NCBI GenBank assembly: GCA_037976565.1
Contig: CP137672.1
Location: forward strand, 26,562,877-26,626,876
Length of the DNA stretch: 64,000 bases
Direction: 5' to 3'
Origin: Mesocentrotus franciscanus
Taxonomy: Eukaryota > Echinodermata > Echinoidea > Camarodonta > Strongylocentrotidae
The notes below the pieces were generated by a model, which saw nothing but the letters and a program-made list of their open reading frames with translations, did no database searches and was not told the origin of the DNA. The translations under genes and the position numbers were made by a program. How positions within the stretch are numbered: position 1 is the stretch's first letter; each line of letters begins with the position of its first letter. Positions 21,987-33,496 of the stretch are shown here, one piece after another.

Positions 21987-23287
21987 CAGGCGCGGATCCA
22001 GGGAGGGCCTGCCCCAGCAAAAAAAGAAAAGAGAGACAAGGAAGGGAAAGGGAAAGAGGAGAGCTAAAAGGGAACAAACAAGAGGAAGAAGAAAAGAAAG
22101 GGGTAAAAGAAAGGGAGATCAGTTGCGATTAATCCCGCCAACAACGTGTGGATTGGCTGAAAGGCCCTTGCCTCCCTCCCCCCACCCAGCAAACCTAAAA
22201 GAGAGAGGAGGAAGGGAAGGGAATGAAAAAAAAGAAGAAAGGTATGGGAGATCAGTGGCGTACTGACGGGGGCTTGGGGCTTGGGGGAGGGCAGCCTGCC
22301 CCAAATAAAATTCAAAGGTGGTTTATTTCTAATTCGATATACCGGTGATTTACAAATGTTGCTGAAATGACGTAATTTTCCAAGATTTGTCCTCACTTTT
22401 TAGTAAATTGTACTTTTTTATGCGTTTGTTGGAAATGACAAATTCCTAAATTTACAGTCAGGCAAGAAATATGCTTATTTAGAGGCCTACATGTCAGGGC
22501 CCGCGGAACAGCGGGGCTCGAGGGCCTCGAGCTCCCCTACACTTTTGTGAAAAAGTATATTAGAGAGAAATAGAAAGAAAGAATAGTGACCTGCCAGTGT
22601 CTCAAAATAATGAGGTATCAAAATATGCTCATCTGACTGTAATTAAATGCCTAAAACCCCTGAGCTTTCGGGGGCTCCGCCCCCTGGACTCACTCAACGG
22701 CCTTAGAGCGGTCCCTGGATGCTCATCTGACCGTAATTTATTGCCTAAAACCCTGAGCTTCCGGGGGCTCTGCCCCCTGGACCCCACGCCAATTAGTGAC
22801 CTGCTAGTGCACAAATAAGGTATCAAAATATGCTCATCTGACCGTAAATAAATGCCTAAAACCCCTGAGCTTTTGGAGGCTCTGCCCCCTGGACCCCACC
22901 TAGGGCCCTAAGACGTGCCCCTAGATGCTCATCTTACGCTAATTTAATGCATAAAACCCCTGAGCTTACGAGAGCTCCGCCCCTTTGGACCCCATGCCAA
23001 TTAGTGACCTGCCAGTGTCATGAATAAGGGCTTCTAAGGGCTCTGCCCCTTGCCCCTAGACCCCATGCCAATTTACGCTACGCTCTACCTGATCGTAAAT
23101 ACTTTCGCCTCCCCCACGCACTTTGAGAAACGTTCAGCGGGGCCTGCATGTAAGAGTGGGGTGATGCGGATTTTTTTTGTCTGCCCCCCAAAATGTTTTT
23201 GCTCATTACGCCACTGCTGGTCACCGTTACGTACCAATATTTGGCTCGCATAATTTCAACTTTGAAGAAATCCTGGATCCGCGCCTG
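21987..23287. mobile_element. hAT-type element with CAGGCGCGGATCC ends, copy B (composite)
   Basis: The left end CAGGCGCGGATCCAGGG and right end CTGGATCCGCGCCTG match copy A, as does the right interior (CTGGTCACCGTTACGTACCA). Flanking bases do not form an 8-bp duplication (TTCGAGTC against CCCCCTGC), so one end may be rearranged. It encloses an inner segment bounded by TGGCGTA ends. Confidence 0.75.
22253..23215. mobile_element. Inner element with CAGTGGCGTA ends and ~95-bp minisatellite
   Basis: CAGTGGCGTACTGACGGGG at 22253 is inverted as CTCATTACGCCACTG at 23215. From about 22610 to 23050 a ~95-bp unit repeats. Each unit contains GCTCATCTGACCGTAATTAA, then CTAAAACCCCTGAGCTTCC, then a GGGGGCTCCGCCCCC hairpin, then GGACCCCAC. 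The same organisation occurs in the elements at 31.4, 42.1 and 50.1 kb. Confidence 0.8.
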
Positions 23288-23520
23288 CCCCCCTGCGGTG
23301 CTCCGCTCCCTTTAAAATTACGTACCACTTTAAAATTCATTTCGACGCGCCTGTTTACACCATAATATTTATTTAGATTTTTTAAATTGTATTATTGGTA
23401 AGTTTAATGGAGTTCCTGATGTGAATGCTGCCCGACCATCACTAAAATTTGACCTAACCGGGCATCATCTTGTAAGTCCGGCACAGTACATAACAATAAT
23501 ATATTTCATTCATGCTAAGA

Positions 23521-23815
23521 GGGGATCGATCCTAAAGAAGGACGGAGCCCCAGGCTTCTGAGGGGTCACCATAGAGTTGAACGGCCGTGCCCCTCTTCAT
23601 TCATGCTCGGAAGGGGCTCCCAATTAATGGTGAGACATGCAGAGCCTCCGGGCTTCAGAGATACATGGAGGGGACTTTAAATAGATGGGCAAAGTACCCG
23701 GTCTTATGATATGCTGAGAGGGGGTTCTCTAAAAGGGCGGTGCCCCTAGACTTCATTCATGCGCGGAAGAGGCTCCCAAAGAGATGGACAAATGGGCAGA
23801 AAGTGCAAGATTGCC
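23521..23815. repeat. Degenerate tandem repeat (CATTCATGC...GGAAGGGGCTCC)
   Basis: Three or more diverged units, each with CATTCATGCNNGGAAGNGGCTCC followed by a purine-rich GATGG stretch. The units vary in length. Confidence 0.55.
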
Positions 23816-23854
23816 CCTGAATTAATCAATTAATCAATTTATATAGAACCTGTC

Positions 23855-24120
23855 TTATAAGCAAGCCCCCCTCCCCTGGCTACGCCAATCATAAAATAAT
23901 TATAGTTCGTTTTTCTCTTTATAATATAGAACCGGTATTAAGCAAGCAAGCACCCCGCCCCCATTCTCTTCTCCATTGGCTACGCCATTCACAATTAAAT
24001 GAGAGTTTGATTTTCTTTTCACGTTATTAAGCAAGCAGGCACCCCTCGGACCCCCTTCCTTCCCTTGGCTACGCCAATCAGATAGTGTAGTTTGTTTTTA
24101 TTTTATTGTTATTAAGCAAT
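23855..24120. repeat. Degenerate tandem repeat of about 85-90 bp
   Basis: Three units each contain TTAAGCAAGCA, a C-rich run, then CTTGGCTACGCCAATCA and a T-rich tail. Copies differ in the C-rich run. Confidence 0.7.
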
Positions 24121-24825
24121 TATATTTTTTAAAATCTTTATTTAATAGAGCCTCATTAAGGTTACGCCAAATTAAGCACATGGGACTGAGCTCAGCCGAT
24201 CCGATCAACCGATCCGATCATCAAGGTCAGTTTAATACAGCATTACGGTTTACCACTTGGCAAAAAAATCTTTAAAACTTCTATATTCTGACCTCAAGTC
24301 TAAAAATGTTTATGATTGCAGAGCTTGACCTGCTTGACACATGACCATGTGCCAAATATGAAAGTGGTTGATTGAATAATAAAGAAATTAGAGCCTAGTC
24401 TATGGCTATATGGGCTTCCCTACCTTGGGCCTGGCTAAGGCCTTAGGGTTGGCTAGGCTAAGGCTTAAGTTTAACTTTTTGTTAATGCCAAAAAGAGTCG
24501 AAATACGCTTTGGGGGCCAAAAAGTTCTGGACGCGAGCACAAATAAGTTATGTCCACTACAATTAGTTGTAGTTCCTTATTGATTTTCAGCTAAAAAACC
24601 TCTTTTTGACGAAATAATCGACGAAAGAAATTTAACTTAACTCTCTCCATCTCTCTCAGCTCGCGATCGATATCGATATCCACCATACACACCACGTATA
24701 CGTACGCGACGTACGTACGTACGTAACAGGCGCGCGCTGTTGGCATGGGACTCTCAACGCGTACATTTGGAATAAGCCCCCCGTATGAGCCATTTGGTCG
24801 CTTTATCTGACCTGACGGGCCCTAA
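24121..24825. other. Noncoding DNA with ACGT simple repeat
   Basis: An (ACGT)n run with neighbouring CGCG-rich palindromes lies at 24694-24737. No gene is seen. Confidence 0.5.
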
Positions 24826-24945
24826 CAATCCAACGCACCCTTTCGGGAAAACCGGGGAGGGGCTTTGGACGAATGGTCGCGTTCAAGTTAACGCGACGCA
24901 CCGCGACGCTACCCGACCATTCGGAATAAGCCGGCCTAGATCTAT
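24826..24945. repeat. Inverted copy of the 21378 repeat
   Basis: Reverse complement of the 21358-21480 sequence, including the outer GGCCTAGATC-like edge, the GACCATTCGG core and CGCACCCTTTCGG. About 3.4 kb separates the two. Confidence 0.8.
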
Positions 24946-25102
24946 GTGCATCTGTGAATTTGTGATTATGAATTTCATTTAGTGTGTGTCTTTTTGGGCT
25001 TAAATGAGAAATGTTTTGTTGGAATAAGCAAATAAAAAGATGATTTTTTTTAATTTTTTAGACAATTACACTACAAACAGAAATAGATCTAGATTTATCG
25101 CT

Positions 25103-25811
25103 TAATAAAGACACTATGCCCCATTTGCAGCCAACATCAAATTCTGTTGAACTTTGCAGGAATTATGAATATGTCACGTTTGTCTATGAAATTTAAACGT
25201 TAGCAGTGTCCTATTATTTAAATTATGCAAGGAAACGTGTTTACTTTCTAGATTTCATTGTCACACACTATTGATTGACTGACTGACTTTTTTTCTTTGG
25301 TAATAACATACATTAAATGAGCTGTAAAGGTACCTGAGCATTTGTCTTCATCAATCACCCAATTCTTGTAATGGCCAAAATTAAACTGATTGAATCTTTT
25401 AAATGTAATGCTTCCTGGGAGAAATTTCAATTATTTAAATATATTTGTGGCTTACACCCAGTAAATATGATCGATTGATCGATCTGTATTGAAAAACAAG
25501 TCAGAAAAAATCTTGGAACCAACGGGACTTTACTGGGTGTACTGAGCCACAAATATCAAGTGTTTAAATGATCGAATCTTTGCGCAGCACAAAACGTACG
25601 ACTATTCGGTACAAGCGTCTGAAAATCAGACTATCACTAAAATGATTGCAATCTAAGTCGATTCGACAACTAATGCTCATTATTTTCCCACTAAAAGACA
25701 TTCAAGCCCTTTCGTTTTGAGGGAATTTCTAAATTAGTATTATCTTTCAATGCCGTTGGAATTTAACCTTTTCATGTTTTTTGGCATGCAAATGGGACAT
25801 AGTATGTTTAA
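25103..25811. mobile_element. MITE family I, copy 2 (interrupted)
   Basis: The ends TAAAGACACTATGCCCCATT and CAAATGGGACATAGTATGTTTA and the interior (GCAGCCAACATCAAATTCTG, AAACTGATTGAATCTTT, CGATTCGACAACTAATG) match the 4971-5490 copy. It is longer because of a 112-bp foldback insertion at 25443-25554 and several small indels. Confidence 0.88.
25443..25554. mobile_element. Short foldback element nested in MITE copy 2
   Basis: ATTTGTGGCTTACACCCAGT at the left is inverted as ACTGGGTGTACTGAGCCACA at the right, around a short GATC-rich spacer. It is absent from copy 1 at the equivalent point, so it inserted after the family spread. Confidence 0.85.
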
Positions 25812-27810
25812 GTAAAAGAAAAATTAGGATTTTAAACTTTAATTTTTTTCCTTGAAATCTACCAAACTATTTTTTCTTGGTGCATCAACATTGAAATTTG
25901 CAACAAATTTTATTGGAAGTCTAGTGGTAGCACATGCATACAAACGAATACAAATTGTCACCCAAATTGATTGATTTGAGCAACTCTTAATTATGACTGG
26001 ATAACATTGCGGTTAGATATTATGATTTAACTTTTCTTGTATCAAAGCTTTTTTGTTGCTCTCTTATTGGCCGTTGCTATAATGATCCTCCAAAAAATAA
26101 GGCAAGTCGCTAAAGCGTAAATTACCCTGCTTACATAGTTGGATCTAGACTAGACCTATAGCTAGGGTCTAAATCTACATATTTGTTTGGGCATTTTCCT
26201 ATATTGTCCACAACAAAGCTTATGAATTTTGCATGTTTTATGGCAATTTTTGCTCAGTAAAAATATTTGTCAGTGTAAAATGTAAATATGTATCTCTTGG
26301 CGCATGTCATCATAGTGTTCAGGTTGTCGACAAAGGAGGGGTGAACTTGACTATAAAACCTGTGGGCCAGTTTCTCGAAACCGTCATAAGTCTAAGTTTG
26401 TTGACATATCCCATAGAAACATGTGTTAATTCTATAACACACAGATGGATGAGGGGGGCTGGGGCTGCTCCCAGATTTTCAAGAATATAATGATATGATA
26501 TGTTTAACTTTAACATGAGAATGTAAAATGATAATTCTAGTTTCTAGACTTTGAACAGGTAGGTTGAATGGATGTGCGAAGCAAGCCCTATATGTATGAG
26601 ACAGTTCCATGTATTGCTAAATTACTCGGGATAAATCAATTAAATTTTCAGATTGGTATGAACAGATACAAATGTATAGAGCAATGTCAAATAGGTCTAA
26701 TAAAATATTAAATGTGAAAAGGTAACCCACAGTGTGAGTAACTTTTAAAAACCTTATATCTTGCCACTATTTATAAAATGGATGAACAAATATGTTCAAA
26801 AATATGACAAAACACCTCAAAATCAGATTAGTCCGAGAGGTATCTTAGTCGTGGCATTTTAAATTTGAAAAACAAAACCAACATTCTGCTGTGTCTCTAA
26901 TGATGCATCCATGTCCACTGATAGACGCTTGTAGGACTTTAGTGTTTGCGTGTTTTTTGTTTTTGTTTTATAATGTGCAGAGTTTATCACTAGATTTTGT
27001 TTGCATATATGTTTCTTTTATTATTCATTCAACAGATTACCTGGTTGGCATTCATGCAAGCAAGCCCTACAACTTGTAGTACAAGTGTCATTTGTCAACA
27101 CTCCATACAAACCAGCCCAGGATTATGATGGAAACTAAGCTGAATGTATCCTTATTGAGTGTATGCGTTCAAATGAAAACAAAATAAAATTATCTTAGTT
27201 AATGATGGGTTATACATTGCTAAGCTCCTGTTACAGACACTGATGTTTTTTTCTTCATATCCCTTGCAATCCCTTCTTTTTAACAACCCCTGGGAGCTGG
27301 CCTAAGAAGTTGTTTTCTTTATGAAGGAACGTTACTACAGTCAAACGACTTGTAATACTTTTTGTATTTAATTGTCCTTGCTAAAACCTAGTTGATACAT
27401 ATAATAATATAGTTGGGAGAATTGAGGAATCAAGCATACATCATTTTTTCCAATTGTTATCATTAATACTAGCCTGTTTTCACTCAAACTTTCAGATTAT
27501 CTTTAAATGTACATCTAGCATTGAAGTCACTACCTTTAAGTACCTTATCACCATTTTCTCTCATCTGAACAATGTTAACAAGTCCCTTTAATGAAGCTTG
27601 CACAACAAATACTTTTATTTGTAAAGGTATGATCTAGTAATGTCCAAGAGAGATCAGTTTAAATAAAAGGACAAATTTATTTTTAAGACCTGTTAGATTT
27701 GTCAATGGAGAAATGGGCAGTGTTACATATTTAGTTTTTAAAAGTTGAAATACAGTGTATACACCAAATGTATGATCATCTAAAGGTCTGTTAGAATGTG
27801 GTCTGCTCTC
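25812..27810. other. AT-rich noncoding DNA
   Basis: No gene is seen over 2 kb. At about 26357-26425 a phrase (GTTTCTCGAAACCGTCATAA) is related, in inverted orientation, to 48278-48352, so an unclassified dispersed repeat lies here. Confidence 0.45.
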
Positions 27811-28110
27811 AATTCATAAGGACCGCTATTTTTGAGGACAGCTATTCATAAGGATCACTATTCATAATTTGAGAAAAGGGTCATTATTCATAAGGACCGC
27901 TATTTATAATTGAATAAGAGGGTTGCTATTCATAATATATGAGAAGAGGATCGCTATTCATAATACAAAATCAGGGTCATTACTCATAAGGGTCCCTATT
28001 CATTACACGACAAAAGGGTCGCTATTCATAATAAACACGAGAAGAGGGTCGATATTCATAATGCGAGAAGAGGGTCGCCATTCATAATACGGAAAGGGTC
28101 GCTATTCATA
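27811..28110. repeat. Minisatellite, ~30-bp unit (GGGTCGCTATTCATAA)
   Basis: About ten units of AGGGTCGCTATTCATAATAC plus GAGAAG, more regular toward the right end and degenerate at the left (AAGGACCGCTATTTTTG). No gene spans it. Confidence 0.9.
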
Positions 28111-28147
28111 GAAATTAAATAAGCAAATAAAATGATATTAAAGGTAG

Positions 28148-28413
28148 TACAAAGTTTTGGTATGGGGTCATGAATTTGTTTCATATGAACATATTGGAAG
28201 CATATGCGGTTGAAATCGAGTCTTAAGATGAAATCGTAAATAATAAACTCTTTATGTTGTATAGCTCCCTCTCAAGGTCAAGATATTAATTTAGCTTTAA
28301 AACAATGTTTCTTGACTAAAATCAACCGATTGGCTATTCCCGTTTGGAAATCATATATCCAAATTTTAAAGAATCGCAATCCGGCCATTTTCAAAATTTT
28401 CCAAAACTTTGTA
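28148..28413. mobile_element. Candidate short TIR element (TACAAAGTTTTGG ends)
   Basis: TACAAAGTTTTGG at 28148-28160 is perfectly inverted as CCAAAACTTTGTA at 28401-28413. Only 13 bp of terminal repeat and no proven target duplication. Confidence 0.45.
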
Positions 28414-30542
28414 TTTGGCTGGGGATATTTCATATGTAATGATGCGTTTGTTCTGTAATAGATCTTGTTTCATGACAATTCACGTCAGCCTTACTCCTCA
28501 TTTGTTTTGTTCCCTATATTGTAATTTAATATTTTGCTTTGGCTGTTTAAAGTAATGTAAACATGGATTTGAACAATTATTACGTGTATTTTCTGTGTTT
28601 TGTTTGAATTTATCATGTCTCGAATCAACTACGGTTATGTTTTCTTTAAAAAATTCTGAACCTGCATGCATATTTGTATTTACATTCCGTATTTTTCCTG
28701 AGTTCGTTCTGTATTCATCACTATATCCTGCCCCCTTGTTGCTAGATATCCCACCCCTATAATAAATACAAAATCAAATTTCTCACAGCATTTTTTATTT
28801 TTATTTTGTTGCTCTAGACCTTATCAGACCTCCTTACCCCTCATCACCACCACCACCACCCCCAATAAAATGTTGATTTTGATATGATTCATATTCGGAT
28901 CACATTACCTCTTTGTACGCTACATGACACGAAAACCTTCAAGGTCCGAAAATGTTCAAGCCCCCTGTCCCCCAAATAAAACACAATTTTAAAGTGCCCC
29001 CCTCCCCACATCTCTCCGGGCAGTAACTATAGGCTTATGGTCCGGTCCATCTCCTTTTGGTTTCGGTGTTAGGAAAGTTCCAGGAAATCAAGATTGTGGA
29101 TAAATGAAGTTAGGTTAATTAATATGATTACTAGTATCCTGAGGTTGGATAAGTCCTGGAAAAACGAAAATCTTGAAACTCTTCATTGGCTAAAATTGAG
29201 CTTCTGGGGGCCTGGTCCTTGACTTCTGGGACTGGATTATGGCTAAGGCTATATAATTTGTAGGTCCATAGGTCCTTTTAAAAGCTATTTTCCACAAAAC
29301 ATTATTGTTGTATAAACAATTACTAGTTCCTAAAATAGCATGGGCCTGCTTGTTCTACTTAATGTCTCAGTGGCGTAGCCAGGATAAGATCAGTCAGATA
29401 GGATTATATGTGTGTTGGGTTTCACTTTATTTTTTTGTCACCACAGGAGCGGGTCAAATATATTAGCTATATTATGTAGGTAATGGGGATGTCTCTATAT
29501 AATCATCAAAGATAACAGGTACAATATACTTTTAAAAAAGACATACCGTTTATACAGGGAACGCCACCCTTCGCGTAACGCCTAACGGTCACAAAATCAT
29601 GGTATATAACCTAAGTCCCTACAACCTCCTCTCCGTCGCTTTCTTCCTTTGCTGAGGGTTAGGGACATGATAGATAAGCCCCTTGATGGCAACACCTTGA
29701 CGAAAATTGTTGGTAATATGTACTTGTATCAAGGGAATGCTGCAGGGAGGGTGGGTCGAATGGTGCAGCGTTTTCGGACTGATTGGGGGGAGGGGTGATG
29801 GGTCATGTAAATAATTGTGTCACGCCTTTTTTCTTTATTTGTTCAGAAATGTATGTTTTTAATAAATGTTTTCGACAAATATTCAAGGCCATATGTATGT
29901 GAAAATAACCAAAATGATAATGGGAATAAAGTGCATGAGAACAATATTTGTATAGATAACAAGAGTGAGGATCCGGGAAAGGGATAGTGAGAATAATAGG
30001 AACGAAAGTGACAACAATAATCGTAAATAACGAAAGTGAAAACGAAAGTAAAGTCTAAAATATCAGCATCAATTTTAATTACAATTTATTGATTTCACTG
30101 TTTTCTTCCAATTTTCAAGTTTTATTACATGATTCAGATTTTTAAAAAATTCAAAACGATAAATGGGACAGCAAACAATAGGTTGGTATTCTCGAGTAAA
30201 ATATTAATGAAAAGAAGAAGAAAAATTGTAAAATGATAAAAAGTAGGCCTATACAATGAAGACAAATAATATCATCTAGCACAGAAATTATCTATAAAAA
30301 AAATATTATAATAATTATAATAACAAATTATTAAAAAAGAAAAAAGATCGACAGCACATATCTATTTACAACCCCCTCCCTAGAATTCCGTGGATTTTCC
30401 ACGGGTCCTGCTAGTATAGTATTAAAAAGCAAAATATAGTCCAATCTTTAAAATTCACGATAGTACGTGACATGTTGCAACGAAATTTATATACAAAAAC
30501 AATCAAAACAAAAATTCAAAGGTGACTTGTTCTAGTAAATTT
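28414..30542. other. Noncoding DNA
   Basis: No gene is seen. Items noted: a CACCACCAC run at about 28847-28862; a lone CAGTGGCGTAGCCAGGA at 29370, like an isolated hAT left end; and an A-rich stretch at 30180-30350. Confidence 0.45.
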
Positions 30543-30900
30543 GACTTGTAGTCGAGTAGGTTGAGCCACTGGACTGGAAATACGAAGGTCGCGGGTTCAA
30601 TCCCCGGCACGGCACTAAATACTTTGGCAAGACATTTTTTTTGACACTGCTCCATACCCATGAGAGCAATAGGTACTTGGTAGAATGACAAAGTCTTTGT
30701 GATAGGCCTAGTGACTGTCATGTCCGCTAACGACGATCATAATGGTACTAATACTCGCCGAAGAGTGGATATGATGTGCACATCTTGTGAATGATTACCG
30801 ATGACGGGATAAAAAACCCAGAAATATCCGTACAGAATTCACAGACGATCTGTCGTTATTAGGCACTATACGGATGAATTCAGATACTTCTTTTTCTTCT
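30543..30900 (+). repeat. tRNA-derived SINE, copy 1
   Basis: A tRNA-like head has a box A region (TAGTCGAGTAGGTTGAGCC, about 30550) and a clear box B, GGTTCAATCCC (30594-30604). A body follows with TTTGGCAAGACATTTTTTTTG and GGTACTTGGTAGAATG. The head lacks the stems of a working tRNA gene. The 3' part (about 30730-30900) may be unrelated flank. Confidence 0.72.
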
Positions 30901-30931
30901 TCTTTGTATTATTATTATTATTTTTTATTAG

Positions 30932-31220
30932 AGGTGTCGTGGTCTAGTGGATACGTCATTGGACTGTGGATCATTTTGTTCGCGGTTCGAGTCCCACCAG
31001 GACACTGATGTCCTTTGGCAAGATAGTAATGTACATTTACATTTGCCAATCTCCATCCAGGTGTAGTAAATGGGTACCTGGTAGGAATTTACTCCTTGAA
31101 TGCGCTTTGAGCATCCCCTGGGATGGATACATGCGCAAAACAAATGTAGCTTATTATTGTTATCATTGTTGCTATTATTCTTTGTGGTATTATTATTATC
31201 ATCATCATTATTGTTAATAC
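30932..31220 (+). repeat. tRNA-derived SINE, copy 2
   Basis: The head GGTGTCGTGGTCTAGTGGAT contains a good box A; box B is GGTTCGAGTCC (30984-30994). The acceptor-like arms GGTGTC and GACACT can pair. The body (TTTGGCAAGATAGTAATG, GGGTACCTGGTAGGAATTTA, GCGCTTTGAGCATCCCCTGG) ends in an ATT-rich tail at about 31150-31220. The anticodon arm does not pair well, so this is a SINE and not a tRNA gene. Confidence 0.78.
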
Positions 31221-31400
31221 TAATACTAATATTACTATTGGAATTAGTAGTCTGAAGAGTTACACTGAAAAGATTCATCGATCGTTCATGATGTAGGTTG
31301 CTGTGATGTAATAACACAATAAAATGAATATAATATATTTTCGACTTGTTCTACATGGTCTGAAAGGTTAGAAAGTCGTTAGTTCTTTCAGACCATCTGC

Positions 31401-32240
31401 CAAAGGCGCCAGAAGTGGGAGGGGGCAAAACGCAATTTCGCCCCCCCCAAAGCAGTTGCCCTCAAAATAAAAATTCAAACGTTGTTTATTTCTAATTCGA
31501 TACCAGTGATTTACAAATGTTGCTGAAATGACATGATTTTCCGGGATTTCTTCTCATTTCTTTTTGGTGAATTATACTTTTTATGCGTTAGTTGGAAAAT
31601 TAACAAATTCCCAAATGTACAGTCAGGCAAAATAATATGCTTATTTAGAAGCCTTCATGTCAGTGGCTGCAGAACGGCGGGGATCGGGAGCTCGAGCCCC
31701 CCTCACTTTTTGAAAAAGAATGTTACAGAGAAAAAGAAAGAAAATAAGAAAGAAAGAATGAGTCACCTGCCAGTGTCACAAATGAGATATCAAAAAATGC
31801 TAATCTGACCGTAATTAAATACCTAAAACCCTTGAGCTTCCCGGGCTCTGCCCCCCTGGACCCCACCAAGGGCCATAAAGAGGGCCCGTGGATGCATATC
31901 TGACCATAACTAAATGCCTTAAACCCCTGAGCTTCAGGGGGTTCAGCCCTAATAAAAGTGACCTGCCAGTGTCACAAAATAATAAGGTATCTAAATATGC
32001 TTATCTAACCGTAATGTAATGCCTAAAACCCCTGAGCTTCCGGGGGCTCCGCCCCTTGACCCCTCGCCGGGGCAAAGCCCCTGGACCCCACGCTAATTTA
32101 CGCTCCACTCGCTACGCTCTACCCGATCGTTAATACTCCACTTTGAAAATCGTTCCGCGGGGCCTGCATGTAACATGTAAGAGTGGTGGTGATGCAGCTT
32201 TTTCTTCTGCCCTCAAACGTCTCTGCTCATTACGCCACTG
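31401..32240. mobile_element. Element with ~95-bp minisatellite, copy C (CATTACGCCACTG right end)
   Basis: The right end is CTCATTACGCCACTG; the left edge is less certain (CAAAGGCGCCAGAAG). The interior follows the family order: TCTAATTCGATACCAGTGAT, TGTACAGTCAGGCAAAATAA, a CTCACTTTTTGAAAAAG stretch, a short minisatellite array (31785-32060), then GCTACGCTCTACCCGATCGT and GGGGCCTGCATGTAACATG. No matching 8-bp flanks are found. Confidence 0.72.
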
Positions 32241-32329
32241 CCCCTGAAAGGTGAGCCCCCTGGAATGTTTGCCCCCCCCCCATCCCAAACAACTAACCCC
32301 GGACAACTACCCATAGGACAAGTATCCTA

Positions 32330-32558
32330 GGGGGTAGTTGTCCGGGGTAGATGTCCGGGGGTAGTTGTCCCAGGGGGTAGTTGTCAGGGGTAGTTATCCG
32401 GGGGTAGTTGTCCTAGGGGTAGTTGTCTGGGGTAGTTGTCCGGGGTAGTTGTCCTAGGGGGTAGTTGTCATAGGAGGTAGTTGTCTGGTGGTAGTTGTCT
32501 GGAGGTAGTTGTCCGGGGGTAGTTGTCTGGAGGTAGTTGTCCAGGGGAAGGTGTCCGG
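32330..32558. repeat. G-rich minisatellite, ~15-bp unit (GGGGTAGTTGTCC)
   Basis: About 15-16 units of TAGTTGTCC(TA)GGGGG with variable G run length. A single inverted unit (CCCCGGACAACTACCC, 32297-32312) precedes it and could form a hairpin with the array. The regular G runs of 3-5 could support G-quadruplex folding on the + strand. Confidence 0.92.
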
Positions 32559-32930
32559 ATACGATGTGGGATCGATGCGTGTGATAGCAGACAGGAGAAT
32601 ACAATTAAAAAAAAACGGACAGAATCTGGACTAGCATAGCGCACACGTAGGGCAGTAAATTTTCATACGTGGCCATTTTTTCTACGTGGGAAAATTCTAC
32701 CTGGGAGTGGTCACATCACCTGCGTCCGGTCCACGTAGAAAATGCATCTTTTCGAGGTGTTCACGTGGGCAGTGCGTGGGTACAGTACCATGCTACGTCG
32801 GTACTACCATATGGACCACTACTACAGTAGGTCCATGGAGCTACTGAGCAGGACCAGCCGTAGACGCTCTGCTGGAATCGCAAACTAGGCTACGCGGGGG
32901 TCAGGTAGCTTGAAATTACTTGCGTATTGC
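32559..32930. other. Noncoding DNA with CTACGTGG-type motifs
   Basis: Several TACGTGG/CCACGTAG phrases occur, shared with 33355-33425. They may be part of a larger element that surrounds the one at 32931-33342. Confidence 0.4.
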
Positions 32931-33342
32931 ACGCGGGCCGCGTCTTTTATTTCCGTAACCTAGCCATCCTACCTCTGCATTTGATTGGCTCAATAGGAAC
33001 CTATACGTCATGCGCTAGTCATCAATATTCATGATACGCACGCACACAGAAGCTGATGCGATAATTTATCAAATATGAGATTTCATACAAAAATTACAAG
33101 TGCAAAGCTTAGTTTACATAAAATAAATGACATTGCGACAAAATCGGAAGGCTTACCGTTAACGAATGACTACCCAGGTCGTCACTTGTCCATAATCATT
33201 GCGACATACTGGTTTAGTCCAGAATCTAGCCGATTTAATTTTGATCCCAACCACACCGTACCAACGCAAATATTCATATATTCAAATATTAATATGCAGC
33301 GTAGGATGGCTAGGTTACGGGGAAAAAAGACGCGCGCGGGCC
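32931..33342. mobile_element. Inverted-repeat element with ~42-bp arms
   Basis: The left arm (32931-32972) contains CGTAACCTAGCCATCCTAC, and the right arm (33301-33342) is its reverse complement with a few mismatches. The outer CpG-rich parts (GCGGGCCGCGTCTTTT against AAAAGACGCGCGCGGGCC) also pair. The interior is noncoding. Confidence 0.75.
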
Positions 33343-33496
33343 ACCCGCGGAGGGCCACGTACAACCCCAAAATCTCTACGTGGACCCCTCGTTACGTCTA
33401 CGTGGGTCGGATTAGACCGTGGCCTTAGACTCCAGAGTAAGACTCTCGTACGGACAATGCTTCATCACATCATTCTTGATACAGGGGAGTAGAAGT

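Noticed and set aside
27811..28110. CRISPR-like array of ~30-bp repeats
   Set aside because: No unique spacers between units, eukaryotic context, and diverged contiguous units: a minisatellite.
30932..31006. Intact tRNA gene
   Set aside because: The anticodon arm does not pair and the body continues as a SINE.
32413..32604. Minus-strand frame rich in repeated DNYxxTTTP
   Set aside because: Translation of the G-rich minisatellite; no start or stop context of a gene.
33075..33492. Overlapping frames of 97-117 codons
   Set aside because: They lie in an inverted-repeat element and have no domain similarity.
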